64,000 bases of DNA from Megalopta genalis (lineage: Eukaryota > Arthropoda > Insecta > Hymenoptera > Halictidae). The notes below the pieces were generated by a model. That model ran no database searches and had not been told where the DNA came from. It saw only the letters and a program-made list of their open reading frames with translations. The stretch is taken from assembly GCF_051020955.1 (NCBI RefSeq), contig NC_135016.1, positions 16,350,501 through 16,414,500 of the forward strand, in the 5' to 3' direction. The position numbers and the translations under genes were made by a program. Shown piece by piece: positions 26,584 to 37,948 of the stretch (within the stretch, counting starts at the first letter, position 1; every line of letters begins with the position of its first letter).

Positions 26584-29582
26584 TTAGTTTTCATCCGATG
26601 ATTCTGTAGAACTTTGTGGCATGGTATTGAACCAATTTTCTCGAACTCCAGTACTCCTGAACAAAAAGGAAACGTTAAATCATTGCATGTAATGTTTCGG
26701 CCGGGCTTTTTACGTTCGCGTCTAATCATTTCTAAACGTTTAGATTTTGTTGAACAGGTACCTGGCTCGTTGACGGGTACTTATAGGCAGTGTAAGTGAA
26801 GTTCTGTAATACTGGGGAGTAGTACTCGAAGCTGTTTCATCCGGTCTTCTGTGCAACGTCATAGTTTCATGCGGAGATGTAATTAGTTCGTTCTCGTTAT
26901 CCAAATAATAACGAGAGCCTGTCGCGCTTTTACAATTTTCACATTCGCTTCTATAATCGTCGGTATCGTCGTGTAAAGTAGGAAGGGCCTGCATGCTACA
27001 AACGCACGCTACCGATTCGAAACTTCCCTCTTCGTTAATTTCATTTGCCACGTTCAACGGTGGCTGAAACATGAATCGAAGTTGACGCGACTTAATGACA
27101 ATCGTAATGACAGATTGCTGTATACACATGCATACACGTATACATACGGATATACATACGTATGTCGTATCGTTTGTTTGGTGACATACATATAGATATT
27201 GGAATACCATCAATCGCGAATGGTAGATCGTAATACCTTGTAATTATGAGATTCCTCGGATCGGTGATCCGATTGGTGGTGCCTGCTCTCGGCGTGCTGT
27301 TGCCTCGACGAAGATGGAGTCGAGGAAGGTTGTGTTTGCGCGTCTTGATGATAAAATGTGGTTGTATTTCGATTTTCTTGATCGGTCAACGAGTCTTTTT
27401 GCGCGATAAGTGGCAAATTCGAGGAAGCATTTGTCGGCGAGGGTCGTAGCAACTCGCTCGTGGAGTAATCGTTCATAATGCCTTGCAGTCTGGTAGCGGT
27501 ACGGGCTGTGGTTAAAGTCCTAGGAATTGTACGGTGGGCAGATATATTTGAATTCGACAATGTCGCGGATATCGTAAACGCTCCGGTTTGACGTGGAAGA
27601 GTAGTATGTGTTTGATAATTTTTTGAAACGGAAGTCTGCAAATTCGAGGAGACGGGTGGTTGTTGCGCGGCTACATCCGCATGCTGGTTAACAAAATTTG
27701 AGATTCCGATCGAGGCGGGCAAATTCTCGTAAGTGTTTGTCCCCATGGTAAAATTTGTAGTAGAAGTCCCTACGCTAACTCCTTGAGATGGTTCGTTTTG
27801 ATTCGATTGACGATAGCTGGTATATATGTTTGGATTTGAAATTGGTCTATTGGGCGTGGATGCCAAGCCACTCGAATCGGCGATACTGCTGTCGCATATC
27901 AGATTCGTCGGGTTACCAAGGGTGCCGTTTATACCGCTTTGCGTGCTTCCTACGAGCGATATATTGGTACGACTGGTGGCATTGGTCAGATAGCTGTTTG
28001 GAAAATTCAGTTGTGGAAGCGCTTGCGGGTTCATCGACAAAAGGGCTTGTTCCGCTCTTGCTGCCGCGACAGCTTCTTCGTAAGGCGGCGGAGCTTCTCC
28101 GCGCGGAAAGTAATTGCTGGGTGGCTTCCATAATGGATAATTGGCTCCGCACGGAATGTCGTCCATAGGAACCCCGTACGACAGTCTATCTCGTTCTAAG
28201 TATCCCATACTACCTAAATTTCTTTGGTCCTCTGCCAATTGTCTGTTCTGTCTTCCTGCCACGCAAACTTTTACAAGATAATCAGCATTTCTGTTCTATG
28301 GATGTAAGAAACAAACGAGCAATAGACGTTGAGTAAGGCGAAATACCTCGTATTTTTCTTTGGCGCAAGCGATGTATTAAAAAAAATAATAGACTCAGCG
28401 ACAGCACAGCCGTTACAAAACTAGCAACAGATCGTAATCCTATATCATAATTTGGAGTAGTGTCGGTCGCGTTGTTGCCAATTCCATCCGTTTTATAATT
28501 CAAAATAGACGACAGCCTGTCGTCCAGGCAAATGTACTGACAACAGATGTCCGAACGTAGGAAGGATTTACAATCTTCCTGTCCAACATACAAGTATATT
28601 CGAATAGTACATTTACTAGGTTGGTAATGAAATTGAATAAAAGCTATAGATGTTATCGCGTGAAATACCTCTGGGAATTTGGTGCAGACAAATGCTTTAC
28701 ACAATTTTGGATTGCCATTATCGCAAATGCACAATGTACAAGGATTCGAGCCAAGAATGTAAGATCCCCCGGTTTCATAAGATCGTCCTTGATGATCTTT
28801 ACAGGGGACACCGCTCTCCGCACGTGTGACTGTAATAAAAGAATTCCAAGAAAATTGCTGATACGATTTCTGCGAACAAACGCTCTCTCTTCCGCATATA
28901 CATATGTAGATATATGTATATTCGCTGTAACGCGCGTGTACATGTGCTCGCACGCACAATTTGACTCGTTTACCGGTTACAGAAGAGGTTTCTACGTTTG
29001 CTGAATTCGACTCTGCTAGGAGAATCTCGTCTCTGTATCTCTCTGTAATCTGTCCATATTTATACACGGTCGGTGCGTGGGCGCGTTTGCACGTGTACGC
29101 CTGCGCATCCGCGCGCAATCGTGCTAAACGAGCAACCAGATGAGCGACAACGATACATGCGTCATACGAACGTTACGTCAATCACTCGGTCCAACTCGAA
29201 CAAGATTTTTGCCGTTAAAGAAACGTTAACGATTGATAGCGATTGATACGAACCAGCCGAAAGAAAATATTGCCAGGAACCGTGGTCGTGGTCGTAGTCG
29301 TAAACCGAACCGTGGTCAGAGTCAGAATCTAGATTGAATTAACGCGTGATATTCGTTACTTGGGAAACGGATGAACGACGACTAACAGGTCGACGCAAGT
29401 GTCACTCGCCGATTACGCTAATGCGAGAGGTAAAAGGGGCACTTGTTGGATAAACATGGGAACGACGTCGCGTACGAGTAGCAAAGATAGAAAAAGGATA
29501 TTTCTACAATGGACTTACCGGTAAAAAATAGGATAAACGCGGAAACTGCATAACCGAGAAGGTTACTGCCGCTGTATCTCAT
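26584..29582 (-). CDS. DGCR2: DGCR2/IDD-like membrane protein with VWC domain and PPxY tail
   Basis: Six exons (29582-29519, 28829-28669, 28578-28347, 28255-27237, 27063-26762, 26656-26584) join in phase to encode about 616 residues. The first exon is a signal peptide (MRYSGSNLLGYAVSAFILFF). Exons two and three form one von Willebrand C-type Cys module (CKDHQGRSY, NPCTLCICDNG, CKAFVC, ICCQYICLDD). A membrane segment at about residues 126-143 follows, ending in LLFFLIHRLRQRKIR. Human DGCR2 has the same order, and its juxtamembrane HRLRQRR matches closely. The long cytoplasmic tail is Ser/Thr/Asn-rich with a WW-binding PPPYEE near residue 210, comparable to the PPPPY motifs of DGCR2. Unlike human DGCR2 there is no LDLR-A or C-type lectin domain between signal peptide and VWC. 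Partners are unknown; NEDD4-type ligases are the expected PPxY readers. The open frame running from 29118 reads through introns and is not the real N-terminus. Confidence 0.85.
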
Positions 29583-30911
29583 TCTGCGTTCGTTATCTCA
29601 TCATAATCATGACCATTTGTCGCGGTGTGAAAAGGAAACGAGCGTAAGAGTACCCTGCAGGATTTCAAACGATGTACCGTCCCGTCGATTCCTCGTTGCA
29701 CCTCGTCGACATGTTTTCGAACACAGTGCCAACCAGCAGCATCTCGCACCAATACACCTGTATCACGGGTTGCTTATGCAGGAGCAACAGTTATTTTCGC
29801 ACACCTGCATATCTTCGAAACTCTTCTTTTGCTCGTAAGTGTCCTCGCACGGTATGCGTCCTCTCGAATAGGCACACCAACTTTCACCTACTCGCACCTA
29901 CTCGCGCCTACTTGCACCTACTTGCACCTACTTGCACCGACTCCCGACACTCGACACCCGACACCCGGGATGATCGATTAGTGAACGAAGCAGCTATCGG
30001 TGTCGAGCACCGATATCACGACAGCACCGCCATCTTCGAGCGTTTTTCAAAGCCTTGTCTTTCTCGCTGGATTCGCTGGATTCGCTGGATTCGAAGCCCT
30101 CTGCACTGCTCTGTACCTGTACTTACCACATCGCGCACCGCACACCACCGCACACCATTCTTATCGGATCAACGCGAATCTCCTGTATTCGTTAGCAAAC
30201 GTTTCTAACTGCGTTAAACGTTTAGTCGTAATCGTTCGATCGCAATCCATTCGTTCGTTTTCATTAATTTTTGTTCATCTTTTTTCCATCTTTCATCATC
30301 GTTCTCGATCTCGCGTTAATCTTTTTTCATCTTTTCTCACCGTTGTTTGTAATTTGTACGGTAACACTGTACATTGTTTGTTCAGGAAAACCTCTCGAAT
30401 GGAACGTACCACATTGTAGGTTATACGATACACGACGCTGTCGCGTTCATTCCGTTGTTCGATGTTTACTCGCGCAGGTATTACCTAGTCGGTAACTAAG
30501 TTTGCTTCCTTTCTCGCAAAAAACCGAGAAACAATCGCGTGTCTCTGTACCGGTATCGGTGTCGGTATCCTTGTTTACAAATAAAAAGTTGAAGAAGGAT
30601 TTTTGTACGTACATTCGCATTATACGTCGTTCGACGCGACGCGACCCAACAATTCCCATTTCAACAAAATTCTAGAGCAAAATGTCATAAAAATGTCCAA
30701 TACCGTCAATCGTGTTCGTAACGAAAAAATAATATAACCTTGTTGTTCGTAAAAGAAAAAACCAAACGTTTATCACCACCGTTACCGTGCCGAACTAGGA
30801 AACATAAATAAGAAAATAAAAACATACGGAAATAAGAAAGAAAAAGCAGAAAAAAAAATCGAAAAATTCATAATAGATTTAAATAGATTCAGGTAGAAGG
30901 GCGATACGTTC
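29583..30911. promoter_or_regulatory. Divergent intergenic region between DGCR2-like and THEG-like genes
   Basis: 1.3 kb separates the DGCR2-like start (minus) from the first candidate plus-strand exon, so both promoters should lie here. It marks the change from AT-rich to GC-rich sequence. It contains a short tandem CTACTTGCAC-type array near 29889-29940 and a GGATTCGCT repeat near 30068-30093. No core promoter motif is convincing. Confidence 0.45.
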
Positions 30912-33820
30912 ATGGAAAAAAACGACGATTCACCGGAAGATGTCAAACGAGCTACGTCTGTCGAGCGCGAAATAAAACGAGGGGAAAAGGATGATACCTT
31001 CGAGGGATATCCGCGTCAAGAAAAGAAGAAAAGATGGGAACACTGTGACAAAACGAGTTCAAAGAAATCCAAGGCATGCCGAAAATCTTGACTTTTTGCA
31101 ACGTTGCCACATAGTCTTTTCTTGTATCGTCTCTTCATTTGGTATCGCGTCCATTTTAATCCGAGGAAGATAGAAAGCACGTCGGCGGCGTCGCAAACTT
31201 TTCGGGCTATAGATACACTGATAGAAAATATTTTCAGCGGCAGAAAACAAAGTCGAACGGAGATTGCTGCGAAACGCGAAAAGGCGAAACGAGGAAGGCG
31301 AAAAGGTTTACGAAGGTTTCGGTATTTGGGGAACCGTGTACGTTCCCGAAAGTGGACATAATACCTAGACATTGTTTGACGAAAGAGGCCTACGTCGATC
31401 TATTGGCAAAGCCGAGGTGACGACCCAATTATTTAAGTCGAAACTCGTGCATACGATTTCTAGTCGAATTCGGCGGCATCAAACGTTTTGTAATTCTCTC
31501 ATTCAGTCGAAAATGTCCACCGGATTGTACAAAGAAAACTGTGCTGAGAAGATTACTTCCTGTTTCGCGACGCATCAAGGAATTGGCTCAACCGCCGAGG
31601 CAACGAATGCTGATAAGTCTGCAACAAGGTGCAGCAGTGTTACCACCGGCGCTCTTGGACAATCTCGCGCGGACCTTGGAAAACGAAACATGCCTGAGTC
31701 CCGAGTAACGTATCGGTCTTAGGCATCCTCTTCTTTTTTCCTTTTCATCGTGTATGTTTATTGATGGTTCGATTTTCGATTTTCGATTTTCGATTTATCG
31801 AAGATCGTAAAATTCGTAAAATTCATTCGAGTTACGTCGGTTACGGAAGTAAGTGCTTGCGAAAGCTTTCGAAAGTTAAAATCTCATGTTCGAAAGTCTA
31901 GTTTTATCTTAAGCCTACTTTAGATCTTTCTTTCTAGGAGTGTCTAAAGTGGGCTGATTTTTTTTCAGGCAAGCGGCGATTGTTTCGCGAAAACAGAAAT
32001 TGGTAAGGAAACGGAAGGAGAAGAAACGGACGTGGCGGCAGAAAGAAACGAGTAAATCGAGTAAACCGAGCGTAGGTCCTGCTATCGCAGGATCGTTGGA
32101 CAAGGATTCGATCTCGTGTCAATATTCGATGGCCGAACGTTTCGTCAAAAGTATTTTACGATGGAAGTGTCGTATTCCCATGTCGGAATTCGGTGACATC
32201 TCGAAAGTGATCACCGAACGTTTGGTCGACGTTCTCGAGTACACTCCTTCGCACAACGAAGACCGTAAGTGGCAGCAGTTGCGTTCCTTGGCCGACATGA
32301 TAGCTTGTTGGATATCCGGAGTGCTGTCGGACGTTGCTCGTTATCAGGAGGAAAAGTTGAAAGAAATATGCAGAAAGAAGGAGCAAGAATGGGCAATAGC
32401 GGAAGAGGAGGAGGAGGAAGAGGAGGAGGAGGAGGAGGAGGAGGAGGAGGAGGAGGAGGAGGAGGAAGATGAAGGCGAAGACAGAGACGAAGACGAAGAC
32501 GAAGAAGACGAGGACGAGGATACGAGTGGAATCGAGGACCCGAAGAAAGACAAAGACCTGAAAGAAGATGAAACGACGACGGTGGAGGAAGCTACTACCG
32601 TCGTCGCGGAAGAAAAGGTAGACGATGTAACGGAAACGGAGACGCGTGTAGACGAACCGGATTCGAAAGCCGTTGAAACGGAAACAGAAACTGTGGTCAC
32701 GGCAGAAGTAGAGGTTGAAACGAGCCCGATTACGCCTTCGGAAGTAGAAGCGGAACAGAAAACAGAAACAGAAACAACAATTGAAACTGCAACGATGGAA
32801 ACCGAGAAACCGGAGCCGATGGAAGCAGAAACGATGGCGGACGTCGAAGCGGACGTCGAAGCGGATGTCGAGGCGGAAGCGGAAACGGAAACGGACGCCG
32901 AACCGGAAACAATAGCAACGGAGGAAATCGAGGAATACCGGATGGATGCAGCGATCGAACCAACGGCGGAGGGCGATGCGGAGGGGAGCGAAGAAGTAGA
33001 AAAAGGAGAAGAGGACGAAAAAGTCGAAGAAGAGAAAGGAGAAGAAAGAGAAAGAGAAAAAGAGAAAGAAGAGGAAGAGGAGAAACGCGACGAGCTGCCG
33101 GAAGACGTACAAGTTGAAACGGAGATTCCATCTACGCCATTGGCAGAGGAGAAAGTTACAACCGAAGAAGAGAAATGGAAAGATATATTGACCGGAGGGG
33201 ACTTGGAGGAATTGTTTAAAACCGATATTCCATTCGTTACCTTTGGCAAAATCATCGATACGATTTACAAGATGATCGAAAAGACTCCGGAAAACACGGG
33301 CAAAGATCCGATAACGAATGCTATGCACCGTGTGATTTATGAAAAACTGACCAACATCGTGACGTTGGAGGATCCGAATCTGTTGACGGAAGAATTAAAG
33401 GATGTCGTGGACGTGGTGTGTGGAAAAGTAGCAAACTGGTTGAAAACTATCCTGAGCAAATCGCAGGTTGCGTTCATGGAACGATGCATGCCGGTGGTGG
33501 AATCGAAGGAGATCAGGGATTGGACGAAATGGCTCGAACACGTGAGCAACGAAGCTTTAGATTGGAATATATGGTTGCGCGGTGTGATCGAGAAAATTTT
33601 TGAGATGAGATTCTCGAACGTGACGCGAGGCGAATGGAAAGATTGGACGAAATCCGTCGACAAAGGAGCCTTGCTTTGGAGAAGATTTCATCTGCAAACT
33701 ATACATCAAGCACACCGTAATATCACGATGATGATAGGTCGACGCGTTGTCAAGACTGGGACCAAAACTCCTTGTACCGCTTCGGAACAGTTGATAGCCT
33801 CTACGGAATTGCAGGCATAA
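30912..33820 (+). CDS. Glu-rich protein with THEG-like repeats (unrecognised family)
   Basis: Three exons are well supported: 31238-31416, 31507-31704 and 31969-33820 (phases 0/2, 2/2, then stop), together about 742 codons. A 59-codon open frame at 30912-31091 is a plausible first exon, but its link to 31238 needs either a weak GC donor after 31073 or an unseen exon. The early part has LLAKPS and SRRIKELAQPPRQ, which resemble the LAxPK repeats of THEG (SPMAP2) sperm proteins. The last exon has two related helical modules (IPMSEFGDISKVI...LEYTP and IPFVTFGKIIDTI...IEKTP). Between them is an acidic linker with a run of more than 20 glutamates and Glu/Thr/Val repeats. There is no signal peptide. 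I do not recognise the whole protein; a sperm or axonemal role is a guess from the THEG-like repeats. Confidence 0.62.
32402..32520. repeat. Coding GAG/GAA/GAC purine repeat (poly-Glu/Asp)
   Basis: A near-pure purine GAG/GAA tract encodes the glutamate run of the THEG-like protein and passes into GAC/GAA Asp-Glu repeats. It also produces long Ser-rich and Leu-rich open frames on the other strand; those are shadows. Confidence 0.93.
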
Positions 33821-36568
33821 TGCTCGAACGATTGTCGCATAATCGCCCAATTGTCGAATAATCGAATAATCGAATACTTTACATGTGCCAGAGACAGGCG
33901 CGTACGTGCGTGCACGATCGTACCATCGCGGTGTAACGCAGCTTTGCCGCAAAGATTTGGATATCGCGATTTTATGCAGCTTGCGAAAGATGCATAAAAT
34001 CGCTCGTGTCGCCGATGTAAGTCGTTTCAAATGTTGCGCATACATTCGATCGAATAGAACGTATAACGTGCTTAATGCGTGCTGATGTATATTCAATCTG
34101 CAGTCTATAGTCTACAATCTACATAGATGTATAGCGTCGCATTCTCGTACGTCCGAGGAAGAATAGGGACACCGCGTATGGTCGATTCTCTCTCTTTGAA
34201 TCGAACACGTAATTGGAAACCTGGACTTTGAAAGCAAGATGACCTAAATCGAAAGTTCCAACTTTCAAGCTGGCCGTTCGGCAAACGAAAACGATCGGCT
34301 GACATACATGCGTACTTGCGAGCGATGTCTGTAACCTGCCGGAGGAACTGGAGTCGGAAAAACGCGAATTCTTCGCGTATCCAACCGTTCGACGGAATAC
34401 AAAGTTTCTACAGTTGTTACCTAAAGAAATAGAAAATCTATCATAGACGAAGCGGGCGTCTATGTAATATTTCAATCGCGAGCAGCAAAGTTCCTAGACC
34501 ATGCGGCATGCTGAAATATTTTGCGAGTCGATCGGACCGCGATACTTTGTATCGGAACGCGTTCCGTTGATTCCGTCGATTTTATTCATTACAAATCGCA
34601 AATCGCAAATCGCAAATCGCAAATCATACCGGCGCAGCCAAGCGGCGGCGACGGCATGACGGCACGTGTTACGCGTTGTTTCGCGTTTGGCGGGAATCGT
34701 TTGCAAGCGTGGTAAGTGTGTCGGAGAAAGAATCGACTGCTCTCCCCACTCGTCGAGAAAGAAAGGTGGACGCGACGACCTTCTTCTGGAACGGTGGCTC
34801 GGCCCTGACATTGCTCCCGCGACCACGCAGCTCCGCGTCGCCGGTCCGAGTCAACGTTCGAACTCGTTCGCGTACGTAGTACATTTTGCGAAAACTCGTT
34901 TCCGCATCGGCCTCGTAGCTCTCTATCCCTTAAATTTCTTTCGGCTCGACGTTCGTGCCCCCGTGTCCGGTGTCGTTCTCGTGTACGCGCCCGCGCCCGC
35001 GCAGACTATACCAGTCTACTCGACATCGACCGTTTCACGACGTCGCGTCTTCTCCTTTTCTCGTTCAGGCTTTCGGCTTTCTATCCCCCTTTCGGTTCGA
35101 TCGCTGCCGCGGTCCCGCTTTCTCTTTCTCCTCCCATTTCTCCTATCTTTCGATTCCTGTATTTCTTCGAAGTGTCCTGTACAGAGAAGAGTCGGCGTTG
35201 TCCGACTTTCCGCGAAACGAAACCAATTGTAAGCGAAGCGAAACGGAACGGACGGCGCGTCGTCGTTTCGGAACGGTGCTCGAACCAGAAGGGACGCGAC
35301 GCGATACGACGCGCGACGCACGCCGCCAGCTACTACGTTCGTCCTCCCTTTTCGCGCGTTTACCAATCTTTTCCGCGAGTATAGACATTATTTTATGGAA
35401 GTGATGCCGCATTTATCGCGTCGAGGAGACATTCGTTGAATCGACGAGGAACCGGTTCGGTCGTCCGATCCAAACGGAAACGAATATAAAGGTGAGTCGA
35501 GGTTAAATCGCTTGTTCCGCGATCGACTACCGCTTACTTACGTCACCCGTACGCGATTCCGATTTTTGATCGACGAACACCGCGCTACTCGGCGATACTA
35601 AATTCGATCGATTTTTTCGCCGATCTCGGTTGCAACCACGCGCGTTTCAACTTTCAACGATCGATATCTTATAGACCCAACACTGGCAGTTGGTAGCGCG
35701 AGTATCGTATTTATGCCGACCAATTTGAAATTCATCTTTGCTCGTACAACTCGTCGTGGATCGGGACGGCGATTCGATTATCTAAGAATCCGATGCGAAT
35801 AGCTGTACTCGTTGTACTCGTTGCTGTCTTCGTCGCAGGAGATATCTTGCGCGCCTATACGCGGTCGCGCTATTCGTCCAACGAGGGCGAAGGATCGGCG
35901 ATAGATCGATGAGAGATCGGAGAAATAGAAATACGTGTACGCGCGTGTTCGAGAGAATACGTTTGAAACGAAGGAAACGACGATGCCTTAAAAATTACGA
36001 AACTCGACCGTCGATAGGAAGGAAATGTTTTGTTCTTTGCAAATGTCTGCCGTAGTCGGAACGTGACCAAATTCGGTTGCAGTCGGAGGTGCAACGTGAT
36101 CGATATGCAACGATCGCGTATCGAGAAACGCGAACGTTAGGAAATAATTTATTTTCGCTTATCAGCGTGACGCGTCGGAAGCAAAGTCCGGCGACCCCGA
36201 ACAAGAGACCGTGGCAATCGATGTCTTATGACCCCGAATAACGCGCGACCGGTAACGAGCGTCATCGCGATAGAACCAATTGCGCGGGGTTAAGCGACGA
36301 TGCAAAGTAGTCGGGGGGTCACGAGAATTTTTCCAGGTACGGGCACCTCGGATACGATCGTAATCCGGCCGATCCGAATACATTCGCGGTTGGTTACGAC
36401 TCACGGTGACGAATAATACACCTCGTCGCAATCGATATTCAAAATTTCCGCCAGACCGCAGGTGGCAGTCGATCGATTCGGAACGAGAACGCGAACGCGA
36501 ACGAGAACGCGAACGCGAACGCGAACGAGAACGTAATCCGTAATCGTGTTTCTCCGAATCTTTTCAGG
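33821..36568. promoter_or_regulatory. GC-rich 5' region of the HSD17B12-like gene
   Basis: 2.7 kb between the THEG-like stop and the HSD17B12-like ATG. The coding exon is preceded by TCTTTTCAG at 36558-36566, two bases before the ATG, so the gene has at least one 5' non-coding exon. A good donor (AAG|GTGAGT) at 35492 and another (GTG|GTAAGT) at about 34713 are candidate ends of alternative first exons. The region is CpG-dense. Small AAATCGC tandem repeats lie near 34594-34626, and GAACGC repeats near 36480-36533. No coding exon is supported. Confidence 0.5.
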
Positions 36569-37709
36569 ATGACGTTAACCTGCAGCGAAATAGTGTCCTT
36601 GGCGGTGTTGGCGGTGATCGGTCTAAGGATTTTACTCAGAGTCGGCGTGCTCGTATGGAGAAAACTTATCGCGCCCAGTTTCGGTTTGGGAATCGATCTG
36701 AGGTCGCAGGGCAGATGGGCGATAGTTACCGGTGCCACCGCTGGAATCGGGAAAGCGTACGCCGAACAACTCGCGGGAAAAGGTCTGGACGTTGTGTTGG
36801 TGGCGCGGAACGTGGCCCAGCTCGAGGAGACCGCGGCGGAGATCAAACAACGATACAACGTTCAGGTTCGAACCGTGGAAGCGGACTTGACCGAAGGCGA
36901 ACCAATTTTTGCAAAGATCGCTAAAGCAACCGAAGATCTCGAGGTTTGTTCTCTCGTTTCATTTCCATCCGATCGTTCTTTCGCGAACGAACGAAAATCG
37001 TGATCTTTCCGAGTGGTTTTTCTCAACAGGTTGGCGTCGTCGTCAATAATGCCGGAGCCAGCTACGATCATCCGGAACTATTTACCGAACTCACGGACGA
37101 GCGTGTGTCGACCATTTTGCGATTAAACGTGACAGCCTTGACGGGTATTACGCGAATATTTCTTCCAAAAATGTTCGAGCGCAGGAAAGGAGTGCTGATA
37201 AACCTCAGTTCGATATTGTCCTACATACCGAGCCCTTATCTGTCCCTTTATGCCGCGACCAAAGCTTACGTGATGAAGCTTAGTTACGATTTGGCTGCGG
37301 AAGCTGAACCGAGAGGGGTCACCGTTCAATGCGTGTCTCCTGGCATCGTAGCGACCAAAATGTCGAAGATCAAGTAAGCGAGTCTCGACTCGGTCGCGAT
37401 CGCGTTCTTCTCTTTTCGCTTCGCTTCTCCTTAAAGAATAAGAAAGAATAAAAACGGATTATTTTGACTTTTAGGAAAGCAACATGGATGGCGCCCACCC
37501 CCGAGAAATACGTCGAAGCGTCGTTGAAGACCGTCGGCATCGAAGTGTGTACAACCGGTTATCCCATTCATTTCTTGCTCGCTGCCTTTGTACAGGGTTT
37601 GTGTTGCGTATGCGAGAAGGGTACTATTTGGCTCATCTCGAGGACATTGTGCAATTTGAGGGCACGCGGTTTAAAAAGCAAGGAAAAGAAGATGAAAAGT
37701 AGCGAATAA
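36569..37709 (+). CDS. HSD17B12: Very-long-chain 3-oxoacyl-CoA reductase / 17-beta-HSD (HSD17B12 family)
   Basis: Three exons, 36569-36943, 37030-37373 and 37475-37709, all GT-AG with consistent phases, encode 317 residues (human HSD17B12 has 312). An N-terminal hydrophobic segment (residues 8-30) anchors the enzyme in the ER. The SDR fold follows: cofactor motif TGATAGIG at 54-61, NNAG at 131-134, catalytic Ser near 185-186, and Tyr199/Lys203 in YAATK. The C-terminal part (VATKMSKI, then WMAPTPEKYVEASLKTVG and GYPIHFLLAAF) matches the HSD17B12/LET-767 group, whose insect member is known in Drosophila as spidey. A lysine-rich C-terminus suits ER retention. The family reduces 3-ketoacyl-CoA in fatty-acid elongation and can act on steroids; substrate cannot be decided from sequence. 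HSDL1 or HSD17B3 are less likely. Confidence 0.92.
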
Positions 37710-37942
37710 CATTCCGTTTCCGTCGAATGATTTTTACATTTCTTCGGATTCGATTCGAAAAGTTGATTCCACCGTTGTACATCTGTGTTTCACGCGTATG
37801 CTTCCAAATGTTTTTTCGACGAATGTTCACTATGTTATTTGTATACGCGCGCGTATGTATACACGAATAATATAATGTTATATGTTATATGTTATATCGT
37901 TGTATCGTTATACACCTCGTAACGGTAAATGTTGCCGAATGA

Positions 37943-37948
37943 AATAAA
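37943..37948 (+). terminator. Candidate poly(A) signal of the HSD17B12-like gene
   Basis: An AATAAA hexamer lies about 235 bases after the stop codon, the first good match downstream in the sense orientation. It suggests a short 3' UTR. Confidence 0.5.

Noticed and set aside
28282..29118. Long minus-strand open frame starting at 29118 as the DGCR2-like N-terminus
   Set aside because: It reads through the intron upstream of the VWC exon and through the next intron. The signal-peptide exon at 29582-29519 fits the phase and biology better.
32156..33328. Minus-strand Phe/Leu/Arg-rich and Ser-rich frames opposite the THEG-like gene
   Set aside because: They mirror the Glu-rich coding repeats of the plus strand and have no conserved sequence.
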